DNA of 64,000 nucleotides from an uncultured Roseiflexaceae bacterium (GTDB taxonomy: Bacteria; Chloroflexota; Chloroflexia; Chloroflexales; Roseiflexaceae). Shown here piece after piece: positions 9,001 through 14,139 of the stretch. The notes beneath the pieces are model-generated. The model ran no database searches and was not told where the DNA came from. It saw only the letters and a list, made by a program, of their open reading frames with translations. The position numbers were made by a program, and so were the translations under genes. The stretch lies in NCBI GenBank assembly GCA_937988885.1, contig CALKHR010000109.1, forward strand, positions 77,419-141,418. The letters run 5' to 3'. Numbering within the stretch: position 1 is the first letter of the stretch; every line of letters starts with the position of its first letter.

Positions 9001-11803
9001 GCTGCAACACCTCGGCCTGACGCAACGGATTCGGAGCCATCGGGCTGAGCGCCTGCCCATCGTTGTTCACCGCGCCGCCCCGCACCAGCGCCAACAGCGG
9101 ATCGCGCTGGGCCTGGGCGCGCTCCAGCGATTCCAGCAGCACGATCGCAGCACCCTCGCCGGGCGCAAAGCCATCGGCGCTATCGTCGAATGCCCGACTG
9201 CGACCCGTCGGCGAGAGCGCGCCCGCCCGTTGCAGCAAGCGCAACGGCGTATCGGTCAAATTCAGGTTCGCCGCGCCGACCAGCGCCAAATCGCACTCGC
9301 CGCGCTGGATGCTGGCATGCGCCAAGTGCAGCGCCACCAGCGCCGAGGAACAGGCGGTGTCGATCGCAATCGCGGGGCCGTTCAGGTCCAGCGCATGAGC
9401 AATGCGCGCCGCCGCCAGGTTGCGCATCGTGCCGACCGCGCTGTGTTGGCTCGGCTCAGCGCCCCGCCCCAGCGCCTCCAGCATCAACTCCTGGTAGCCT
9501 GGCTCACCCACACCCACAAACACGCCGATCCGCACGCCACGACAGCGCTGCCCAGCGTATCCGGCCTGCTCCAGCGCCTCGTACGCCAGTTCGAGCAACA
9601 GGCGCTGCTGCGGGTCCATTGCATCGGCCTCCTCCGAGCTAATCCCGAAGAACGCCGCATCGAAGCCCGCCACCTGATCGAGCATGCTGCCCCAACCCGG
9701 CCCGCGCGGGCTTGGCGCGCCATCCGCCCGACCGATCGCCAGATCGCGCACCGAATCGCGCCCAGACGCCAGATTCGTCCAGAACTGCTCCGGCGTATCG
9801 GCATCCGGGAAGCGACACGCCATCGCCACAATCGCGCTCGGCGCATTTGTGGGATTGGCGCTCACAGCAGGCGCAGATTCGGGATGCTGGCCGCGCAGCC
9901 AATCCGCCAACGCAGCCAACGTCGGGCGGGCGCGCAACGCCGCCGGATCAGGCTCGCGCCCAAACCGCTCGCCGATCGCCCCCAGCAACTCCATCAACTG
10001 AATCGATGTTGCGCCCAAATCGAGCAGCGAGCGATGCGGATCAAGTTCCGCCGCATCCAACGCCAGCGCACGAGCGGCGATCGACCGCAACTCCCGCTCA
10101 AGGTCGGCGGGGGCGGGCAGCGCAGCAGCAACCGCAGGACGCTCGGCAGGCGGCGCAACCAGCACGTACTGGTCGAGATCGCCCGCCTCGTAGCGCTCGC
10201 GAAGCCGCACACGTTGCAACTTCCCACTCGTGGTGCGGGGAAAATTGCGGGCTGGCAGCGCGACGATCGCCACATCCGGGCTGCCGACCGCACGGCGCAG
10301 ACGGCGCGCCGCCTCGTGCAGGGCAGGCCGTAAGCGCTCCAAACCGCCAGCGCGCACCGGCACGCAGGCCACCACCGTCTCGCGGCCCGTCGCAGCCGAA
10401 TAACTACCGCACACCGCCGCCCGACTCAACTCCAAGCCCGGCACACTGCGGATCAACTCCTCCAAATCGGGCGCGTGAAACTTGCGCCCGTTCACCACCA
10501 CGATCTCCTTGCTGCGCCCGTTCACCACCAAGCGGCCATCCAGCAATACGCCGAGGTCGCCTGTGCGCAGCCAACCATCGCAGAACGCCGCGCCAGGATC
10601 AGCGGCGCGATGATACCCGCGCATCAACTGCGGCCCACGAATCTGCACGTGGCCCAGCCGACCGGGCGCCAGCGGCACATCAGCATCATCGACGATCCGC
10701 ACCTCGCAATCGGGCAGCGGCGCACCCACATCGCTCAACTCAATCGCATCGGGGCCGGGCGGACAGACGACCGCCTCGCCGCGCACCAGCGCCGCCCGAT
10801 CGAACGAATACGTGCGCAACCCCGTGCCCAGCGGCGTACACGTCACACCCGCACAGGCCTCGGCCAAGCCGTACACCGCGATCAACGCCAGCGGATCAAA
10901 ACGCGCAGCCGCCAGATGCTCCACAAACGCGCGGCAGATCGAAGGCGCGACAGGCTCCGCGCCCACTGCCAGCATCCGCACCGCGCTCAGATCCAGCGCC
11001 GCCACCTGCGCAGAACCGACCCGCTGCGTCACCAGCGCCAGCGCAAACGTCGCCGCCGTCAACAGCGTGCCATGGTGCCGCGAAGCCGCCTCCAGCCACA
11101 CACTCGGGCGGCGCGCAAAGTGCAGCGGATCGATCGAAACCTGCTTCAAGCCCAGCGCCACAGGCACTAAATGCATCGCAATCAGGCCCATATCGTGGTA
11201 GTACGGCATCCACGTCACCACCACATCGGCGCTCGTAATCGAACACGCCGTAATGATCTGCCGCAGGTTAGCTAACAACGCCGCGTGCGTCAGTTCCACA
11301 CCACGCGGCGTGGCCGTGCTGCCCGAGGAAAACTGCAAGTAGGCGATACTCGCATCGAGCGGCGGCGCATCGCCAAGGGCCGCGCAGAACACCAAGCCAT
11401 CACGCCACGCCTGCCCGCTCGGCGCCTGCTCACCGAACGCCTCCAACAACGACGGATCGCACACCATCGCCGGACGATCGAGCGCCTGCCACACGGCCAC
11501 AACCCGCTCGGCCTCGTTCGCCAGCGGCACCGGAACCACATCCGCCAGCAACGCACCCCAGAAGGTCGGCAGAAACTGCGGCCCCTGATCGCACGCCAAC
11601 AACAACGTCGAGCGGGGCGCCACACCAGCCTCCCGCAACGCAGCGGCGACCTGTTCGGCAGCGCCCAACAACTCAGCATACGAAACCAACTGCTCGCCCC
11701 CATCGGGGCGCACAAACACAATCGGCTGCTCAGAAGTCTCAGCGGCAGCGCGCAACAAATCAGCCACACTGGTGGCTAACGCAAGATCAGACAGACTAGG
11801 CAT
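1..11803 (-). CDS. Hybrid FAAL-PKS-NRPS megasynthase with AAR-like terminal reductase (3' end outside window)
   Basis: One frame is open from ATG 11803 to the left edge (over 3,930 codons). Domains in order: fatty acyl-AMP ligase-like adenylating domain (about residues 1-560, P-loop FSSGSTATPRG near 155); ACP (GATS, Ser600); KS (DTACSSA, Cys818; EAHGTGTP; NVGH); AT (GHSVG, Ser1271; YAFHSPLM, malonyl-type); KR (GGAGGVGG near 1800, Tyr in EYVAGN); ACP (GLDSL, Ser2093); condensation domain (HHIIADG, His2283); A domain (FTSGSTGTPKG near 2735; YGPSETT); PCP (GGDSLL, Ser3149); second condensation domain (HHIIGDG near 3342); then a Rossmann domain (GLGSIGSA near 3811) whose surroundings (ITTGHATT, DVLICGGG) match cyanobacterial long-chain acyl-ACP reductase. 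No DH or ER is seen. Inferred product: an activated fatty acid extended by one malonyl unit to a beta-hydroxyacyl chain, joined to one further monomer, with possible reductive release. The start has a weak upstream GAAAG. The AAR assignment is the least certain part. Confidence 0.9.
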   Translation of the reverse strand, partial: MPSLSDLALATSVADLLRAAAETSEQPIVFVRPDGGEQLVSYAELLGAAEQVAAALREAGVAPRSTLLLACDQGPQFLPTFWGALLADVVPVPLANEAERVVAVWQALDRPAMVCDPSLLEAFGEQAPSGQAWRDGLVFCAALGDAPPLDASIAYLQFSSGSTATPRGVELTHAALLANLRQIITACSITSADVVVTWMPYYHDMGLIAMHLVPVALGLKQVSIDPLHFARRPSVWLEAASRHHGTLLTAATFALALVTQRVGSAQVAALDLSAVRMLAVGAEPVAPSICRAFVEHLAAARFDPLALIAVYGLAEACAGVTCTPLGTGLRTYSFDRAALVRGEAVVCPPGPDAIELSDVGAPLPDCEVRIVDDADVPLAPGRLGHVQIRGPQLMRGYHRAADPGAAFCDGWLRTGDLGVLLDGRLVVNGRSKEIVVVNGRKFHAPDLEELIRSVPGLELSRAAVCGSYSAATGRETVVACVPVRAGGLERLRPALHEAARRLRRAVGSPDVAIVALPARNFPRTTSGKLQRVRLRERYEAGDLDQYVLVAPPAERPAVAAALPAPADLERELRSIAARALALDAAELDPHRSLLDLGATSIQLMELLGAIGERFGREPDPAALRARPTLAALADWLRGQHPESAPAVSANPTNAPSAIVAMACRFPDADTPEQFWTNLASGRDSVRDLAIGRADGAPSPRGPGWGSMLDQVAGFDAAFFGISSEEADAMDPQQRLLLELAYEALEQAGYAGQRCRGVRIGVFVGVGEPGYQELMLEALGRGAEPSQHSAVGTMRNLAAARIAHALDLNGPAIAIDTACSSALVALHLAHASIQRGECDLALVGAANLNLTDTPLRLLQRAGALSPTGRSRAFDDSADGFAPGEGAAIVLLESLERAQAQRDPLLALVRGGAVNNDGQALSPMAPNPLRQAEVLQQAYANAGIDPASISYIEAHGTGTPIGDPIEARTLAQSYPNDGMPRFVGSVKTNVGHLLNAAGMPALIKVVLMLRHGQIPPTLHQQRPSRRFDLASAGLIINRELRPWDAPHPRRAGINSFGFGGTNVHMIVEEAPAAEAAPVSHAHVDRVQLLAISAGSLAALTGLATGIAAQQRQHRHSAADLCYSASLRAALPYRAALLLGPQSQALPAARGVPAALHDLAEALGGVPIALGHAPALRRRRVAWLFAGQGAQYPQQGRALYAAEPEFRRAFDAAAQAAGPIQGRTLQAWCFDEDVSAADLAHTAITQPLLVAFEIALAKLLLHWGVQPEALLGHSVGEIAAAHVAGALSLDDAMRLAVVRGQLLAETAPGAMLAALAPEPFVRDLVARRPGALAIAAFNSPTQLVIAGKSEAVAWAGEQLQAAGHRGVALNDRYAFHSPLMRPVAEALVEQANRLAFAEPRIPLLSTANPAWLRDAESLGAAYWGEQLVAPVQFSAALSRLRAEGFDTLIEIGPGNTLTNLVRHADAPPDEVAEALLQRGSDDAAQIRAALGRLWVQGVTFDVGALVGDESPQRVPLPPTPFDRRRHWLPEPPRPRHASDAPLHLTLDQPLVLEGQVISSAVLEPTEQGWQLVLRNVDGSAVLERSAQSVKRAVPVSLPPSIQLQQLVWHDAPLGQAGALLDEWRILPDADGHLAAELRAQLAKAGASCALIEPDFSPPTRPYGVVVLAGRSAPDAPPSLDEMFRLVRLVRTISALPPSQRPAGLWVVTTEAYATGQGNERPSPNQALVAGLAQALPDQRLGLPCFAIDLDGADDAERARLLLLELRNREGEAVTAWRAGRRLQRALQAVAPPSERLRLMPGEVVLIVGGAGGVGGALARALAPQRPRLVLLGRSALGAPQEALLAELRGLGAQAQYRQLDCTDAAALDAVLPVLIAEFGAIGGVIQAAGAVELGSLDVKDDARIAALLAPKVQGTWLLVRALERLGQRPRFFLTCSSIASSLPGLGGGLAEYVAGNAYLDTLAASERRAGRPMTALGWLAWQGVGMAAHPAIVARLAEMDIAPLAPADAAQALVNVLGYPAAHVVLTGQPSSVKTNAPLPQLNRPSAELTKDQITPVDLSYAEVAQFVRELLAQALRCPPERIALDTPFLAMGLDSLQAVDLVRRLERQLGRTLPLTLFFEFQTVDALVGYLTQQSAAPSADAPEPQIEAAPAVPFPLAPAQLAFYASQQLYPELPAFTFLRQRVSGPLDTALLRRALEILVARHEMLRAQFAPLAPEQTAPEQHILPADALLAEQWLVLRDTPAEAEALQRELLAQPFDLHRAPLFRVMVAPSPLGGWEVLWSLHHIIADGWSIGVLASELWQVYTHLAQGRSPLLQPAAQFREYVSLREDAAQQQLAEQHRAWWAEQFGKHGAALGWTLPQDGDGQSDGEVRVIHCDFDAATSARLRERAAEAGVSLFHWLLAAYARCLAEWSAAEAVAINVAEHGRAVRLPAIERMVGCCADQLPLLIEMPQHEALAMLAARVRDGWLDVQRHNAVSALDLARLRPAQRGTALRSVGAATFSFARFSLDELADFPLRIEELRANTGSAATRLTLVVGEYDGRLSLAWHYAPSSLREETVAQLAERYAELLTESPVVLPSSASDEPLVPHRILHFCETTPEAVAVRFAGRDLTYGELGAQSGQLAALLAQHGATFDQPIGLLTLPGIATIVGIVGILRSNATWLLLNSEYPTQRLCAMLKLAGARIVLYQQETESFARQVQAEMPDLVLLPADALPTQPSEPPLLRITPDNLAYVIFTSGSTGTPKGVPIPHRAIGNYVTWLIEQFGYTPKDRLLQAAAISFGAAVSQILGPLCSGGTVVPLPAAIVRDPDELLALVERERPTIWRSVPSLWERLLSVIERRIAAGQPAPALDELRWIGVGGEPLPPSLVRRWMDIYGERHRIANHYGPSETTINATCYVVPGRPAPEVTRIPIGTAIRNTVTLVVDEQGQPCPPGQVGELLVGGVCLSPGYLGRPDLTAERFIAPTPALAALLPPQIDRLYRTGDLVRALPDGNLEFIGRSDDQIKIRGYRVELGEIEAVLLQHPAIARAAVIAHAADDEHVELVAYLETNRPLPPDAELRRWLLQTLPQYMVPHRFLPLPLLPTTPSGKIDRQRLREWQAAPPEIAPPPADDAPTTESERLLAEVWCEVLKLPNVSRYDNFFELGGDSLLILQVLARLKARLGMPLRAAQIYQHTSLAELAAEIDRQVAAAAQAQPPIERPAVDESPFPLSPAQLGFALAEALTPDQPTTWCARLRIVGALDVTRLEQALNGVVARHGMLRTQILADQRPIMQRELASVPPLRIAVEDLSPQIAAGADASALVEARWQAERARRFALSEWPLLRLRVLSLGEREHVLLIAAHHIIGDGWSGLLFGQELLHLYDALMRRTTPELPLVRSSFREYVAALASQQDTEAAERFWRAQFAEPYRAPTQWRKPSHSTSPMVQASVLVEAETLARLRRFAAQHATTLYVLLLGLFARAVRRLAACDDVVIGTALAGRDLPLPDIERLFGCCATALPLRVRGQLGDLQSDLRQVGDAFAQAYQHALPPGQIARLLPPQTSALTVTGAQFFFTFVDLDALGPLQSDLLQVSWDDSEVQPPPAGTDLLFSARPLAEGLRLMMQGAATACDTPMLERALAELRAEIAALLGDEPPSPPPAPIVIRSEPLTLDDPGRLDAALVGYLPSFASLATLSGWPVENGAAREQWRGFLFPNRQPRWLEALETPLGRSGMVCLPWFADELVPEASERLLRDVVVGVQLASDLGARAVSLAGLIPAHCGYGYALEQALAGRAAPRITTGHATTVVAVVRTVAAALAACKRDLAALDVAVLGLGSIGSAALQVVLRLLPHPRRIVLCDRAGSRARLAVLAEALREQAGFRGEVVLAEADPLAPEVVYEAQVIVGASSAPNSLSVALLRPGTLVIDDSFPPCVESAAALRRMREQRDVLICGGG

Positions 11804-11889
11804 GCTTGCATTCTTTCAAATGAGCGCGAGAACACCGTGGAGACCAACAACAAGCGTGCCGCACCAACAAGCGCAGCACGCCGCCAAAA

Positions 11890-12360
11890 CTACTCATCAA
11901 AAAACTTAATCGCGCGGATCAACTCCTCGTTGAAGCCCTTGCGTCGGTACAACTCCCGTGCTCGTGTATTGCTTCCGAACACATGCAGCGTCATACTCGT
12001 AGCACCGCGCGCCCGCGCCTCCTGCTCGATCGCATCGACCAACTGCCCGCCGATGCCGCGGCCCTCGGCCTCCTTGCGCACCATCAGCGCCTCCAAGTGC
12101 GCGCTCGGCGCGTGGCTCAGCAACTCCTTACCCATGCGCGCCACCGACACACCAAGCACTTCGTTTGTCGCGTTCACCGCCACAAACACCAACAACTCCG
12201 GCAGCGCGCCCTCGCTCCATCGTCGCACCTGCTCAGCATCGCCCTGCCACAAAAACTCGGGGCGTCGCTGCGGAGGAATCTCAAACGCCGCCAAACGAGG
12301 GAACAACGCCAAAATCTGCTCAGTATCGGCAGGCGTAGCGGCACGAATCAGGAAATCCAT
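11890..12360 (-). CDS. GNAT family N-acetyltransferase
   Basis: This 156-aa protein has the single-domain GNAT fold. The acetyl-CoA pyrophosphate loop is visible as EAEGRGIGGQLVDA near residue 100, followed by the C-terminal NTRARELYRRKGF segment typical of the family. The acceptor substrate cannot be read from the sequence. The ATG at 12360 is preceded by GAGG at good spacing, overlapping the 3' end of the small membrane gene upstream (12-nt gap). The megasynthase start lies 86 nt downstream in the same direction, so the acetyltransferase may be co-transcribed with it and act as a tailoring or self-protection enzyme. That link is inference from position only; a housekeeping acetyltransferase is equally possible. 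Confidence 0.88.
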   Translation of the reverse strand: MDFLIRAATPADTEQILALFPRLAAFEIPPQRRPEFLWQGDAEQVRRWSEGALPELLVFVAVNATNEVLGVSVARMGKELLSHAPSAHLEALMVRKEAEGRGIGGQLVDAIEQEARARGATSMTLHVFGSNTRARELYRRKGFNEELIRAIKFFDE

Positions 12361-12372
12361 ACAAAACCTCGT

Positions 12373-12585
12373 CTAAAACAGAAAACCGAATACCAACATC
12401 ACCGCAGCCACCACCAACATCACAGTAAACGGCTTACGCACCTTCAACCAATAACAGATCAGCAACGTAGCGCTCACCGGCAACATCAACCACCACTTCA
12501 CCACCGACAAACGCACAAACAGCAGGCACATCACCAACATCAACAACGTGCCAAAAAAACGCTCTTTGCGAGTTATATCGCGCAT
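12373..12585 (-). CDS. Small hydrophobic membrane protein (unknown function)
   Basis: This 70-aa protein starts with a short basic N-terminus (MRDITRKER) and then carries two or three hydrophobic segments (about residues 10-24, 30-46 and 53-69), with a basic WLKVRK loop between the last two, so it is an integral membrane protein. I recognise no family. The ATG at 12585 has AGGGG seven bases upstream. It is followed after 12 nt by the GNAT gene, and its downstream end overlaps the GNAT ribosome-binding site, so the two are very likely one transcript leading towards the megasynthase. Confidence 0.6.
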   Translation of the reverse strand: MRDITRKERFFGTLLMLVMCLLFVRLSVVKWWLMLPVSATLLICYWLKVRKPFTVMLVVAAVMLVFGFLF

Positions 12586-12605
12586 ATCAAGCCCCTAAAT
12601 AACAG

Positions 12606-12636
12606 ATAGGCCGCGCCCTTACGAGCGTCGGCCTAT
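12606..12636 (-). terminator. Hairpin between cupredoxin gene and small membrane gene
   Basis: Inverted repeat ATAGGCCG / CGGCCTAT (8 bp, 15-nt loop) just downstream of the minus-strand cupredoxin gene. The minus side continues into a modest T-rich stretch and the plus side into CCCTTTTT. It probably terminates the cupredoxin operon. On the minus strand TACAAT overlaps its right edge and could be a -10 for the genes leading to the megasynthase. Confidence 0.4.
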
Positions 12637-12673
12637 TGTACCCTTTTTCAAGCGAATCCGGCGAGCGCAACAG

Positions 12674-13048
12674 TTAGCCCTCCACAAGCAATGTGCCCCG
12701 CATTCCCATCTGCTCGTGTCCCCCGATCGTACAGAGATACGTATACGTGCCGGGCTGCAAATCCACGCTCAACTGCGTCACGCCGCCCGCATCCAGCATC
12801 GCCGTCTGCACCTCGACGCCGGGTCCGATCAACTGAAAATCGTGAGGCGCATGGTCCCGATTACTAATCGCAATCGTCGTAGCGCCCGCGGGCAGCGTCG
12901 TCCGATTCAGCGCAAAACTGAACTCCTGCGCCACCACCTGCAACTCACCCGCCAAACCCGTATCCACATGCGGCCCCGACTCCAACTTCGCGTCACAAGC
13001 GACCAAACTCACGAAGAGCAGCGGCAACATCAACCAGCGCCACATCAT
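12674..13048 (-). CDS. Cupredoxin (plastocyanin-like) lipoprotein
   Basis: A 124-aa exported copper protein. The N-terminus is a lipoprotein signal (MMWRWLMLPLLFVSLVAC) with lipobox LVAC, predicting a membrane-anchored, extracytoplasmic protein. The cupredoxin domain shows type-1 copper ligands: His in HAPHDF, then Cys, His and Met in YLCTIGGHEQMGM near the C-terminus. The likely role is electron transfer or copper binding at the cell surface. The start is one of two tandem ATGs (13048 or 13045). The first overlaps the stop of the upstream membrane gene as ATGA, indicating translational coupling, so the two products probably act together. A longer in-frame extension upstream was rejected because it overlaps that gene and lacks a signal peptide. 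Confidence 0.85.
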   Translation of the reverse strand: MMWRWLMLPLLFVSLVACDAKLESGPHVDTGLAGELQVVAQEFSFALNRTTLPAGATTIAISNRDHAPHDFQLIGPGVEVQTAMLDAGGVTQLSVDLQPGTYTYLCTIGGHEQMGMRGTLLVEG

Positions 13049-13473
13049 TGCACCGCCCCCTGCTCCACGTTCCGCATGCGCAACACCAGATAGAACGACA
13101 GCACAAACAACAACAGCGCATTTAACGGGTGAAACGCCGCTATAATCGACGAGACGCCCCGCAAGTACACAAACACAGGCTGGATTCCCGCCAACACCAG
13201 CAACAGCCCCGCCAACTGCTTCTCGTAGCGCGGCAGGCGAGCCACAAAGCTCAGAATCACCATCGCCAGTGGAATAATTGGGATCGGCGAAGATAGAAAA
13301 TGCCCCAAGCCAATATGCCACAACATCCACGAACCACCCGCGAACACACCAGCACCAGCTAAAAACGCCTGCGCGGCCACACCCAATCCAAACACCCAGG
13401 CCAGCACTACAAATGCTCGACGCGAGCGGCGCGGCGCAACCTTCACAGTCTGTTCCGAAACCATCGTCTGCAT
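13045..13473 (-). CDS. Four-TM integral membrane protein, coupled to cupredoxin
   Basis: A 142-aa membrane protein with about four hydrophobic helices (residues 20-44, 52-78, 86-104 and 113-132). Conserved-looking histidines sit in WHIGLGH and FHPLN, a pattern reminiscent of small DUF6220-like or cytochrome-b-like membrane families; this is a resemblance only. The start ATG 13473 has an excellent AGGAGG ribosome-binding site five bases upstream, which rules out the much longer in-frame extension to the right. Its stop overlaps the ATG of the cupredoxin lipoprotein, so the pair forms a two-gene operon, possibly a membrane redox module. Confidence 0.8.
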   Translation of the reverse strand: MQTMVSEQTVKVAPRRSRRAFVVLAWVFGLGVAAQAFLAGAGVFAGGSWMLWHIGLGHFLSSPIPIIPLAMVILSFVARLPRYEKQLAGLLLVLAGIQPVFVYLRGVSSIIAAFHPLNALLLFVLSFYLVLRMRNVEQGAVQ

Positions 13474-13753
13474 TGCATCCTCCTCACAACTGGGAACTCT
13501 CTGTTCCCAACTGCTCACTTGGACGCTAGCGCAACACAAAGCTGTTTCGAGCCAGTGGGTGATAAAATGGGTGATTCCCTCATCCAACAAGCCGCTGTTG
13601 GTTTGGGGAAAAAAGAAGCACAGGCAACCCCAACGCCCGTCGCTACGGGAGAACAACGTCGTGCATAACGTGTGCGCGCTCGGACAGAAATGGCGCTTCG
13701 CGCCACAACGCGCGCACTCTACCCGCTGCTCCGCAGCGCATGGCTGCGCCGCT

Positions 13754-13820
13754 GATGACAAGGTGACTTGGTGACACAGTGACGGGCCAGGCAAGGTGAC
13801 AAGGTGACAAGGTGACCAGG
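13754..13820. repeat. Short tandem GGTGAC-type repeat tract
   Basis: A run of imperfect 8-9 bp units built on AAGGTGAC leads directly into hairpin repeat copy 1. Shorter versions of the same tract precede copy 2 (about 16892-16914) and copy 3 (about 17193-17208). The remaining sequence between the 13473 gene start and this tract (about 280 bp) holds nothing I recognise. Confidence 0.7.
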
Positions 13821-14092
13821 TGAACAACTCAAGATCGCGCTGCTGTACACACAAACACCTAAAAAGCAGACCACACCGCCAATTTCCGCCGAGCGTGCAC
13901 CCCCACCATCACCCGCCACGTACGACAAGGCATAACCACGGGCGCATCCCACGAGGCTGCCTTCCACTTTGGGGTCCAGGGGCGATAAGCCCCTGGTCGG
14001 GGTTTCCAAAGGGCCGCGACCGGCCCTTTGGGCCTGCGCAGCAGCCTACGCCCTCGTGCGAACGCGCCTCCCCGCCGAATGGCGCATCCCAC
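13821..14092. repeat. 272-bp hairpin repeat, copy 1
   Basis: First of three near-identical copies. It carries two perfect inverted repeats: CCAGGGGC / GCCCCTGG (13976-13996, loop GATAA) and CCAAAGGGCCG / CGGCCCTTTGG (14006-14031, loop CGAC). The outer boundaries are shared by all copies (TGAACAACTC ... CGCATCCCAC). It lies downstream of the LuxR gene on the minus strand and upstream of the membrane/cupredoxin operon. Frames across it are broken in the other copies, so it is read as non-coding. Confidence 0.85.
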
Positions 14093-14139
14093 GTTCCCGT
14101 GAATTGGTAACTTGATAACGCAAATAGAGAAATCAAAAC

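Noticed and set aside
7184..10333. A 1,049-codon frame on the plus strand
   Set aside because: Its product is rich in Arg, Gln and His without domains; it is the opposite-strand shadow of the KS-AT part of the megasynthase. The other long plus-strand frames under 1-11800 are rejected for the same reason.
12674..13330. Long 218-codon version of the cupredoxin gene
   Set aside because: The first 94 codons overlap the upstream membrane gene out of frame; the ATGA overlap and lipoprotein signal fix the start at 13048 or 13045.
13719..14009. Minus-strand frame inside hairpin repeat copy 1 with similar frames in copies 2 and 3
   Set aside because: The similarity only reflects DNA repeat identity. 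The frames start and end differently in each copy, lack ribosome-binding sites and run through the hairpins.
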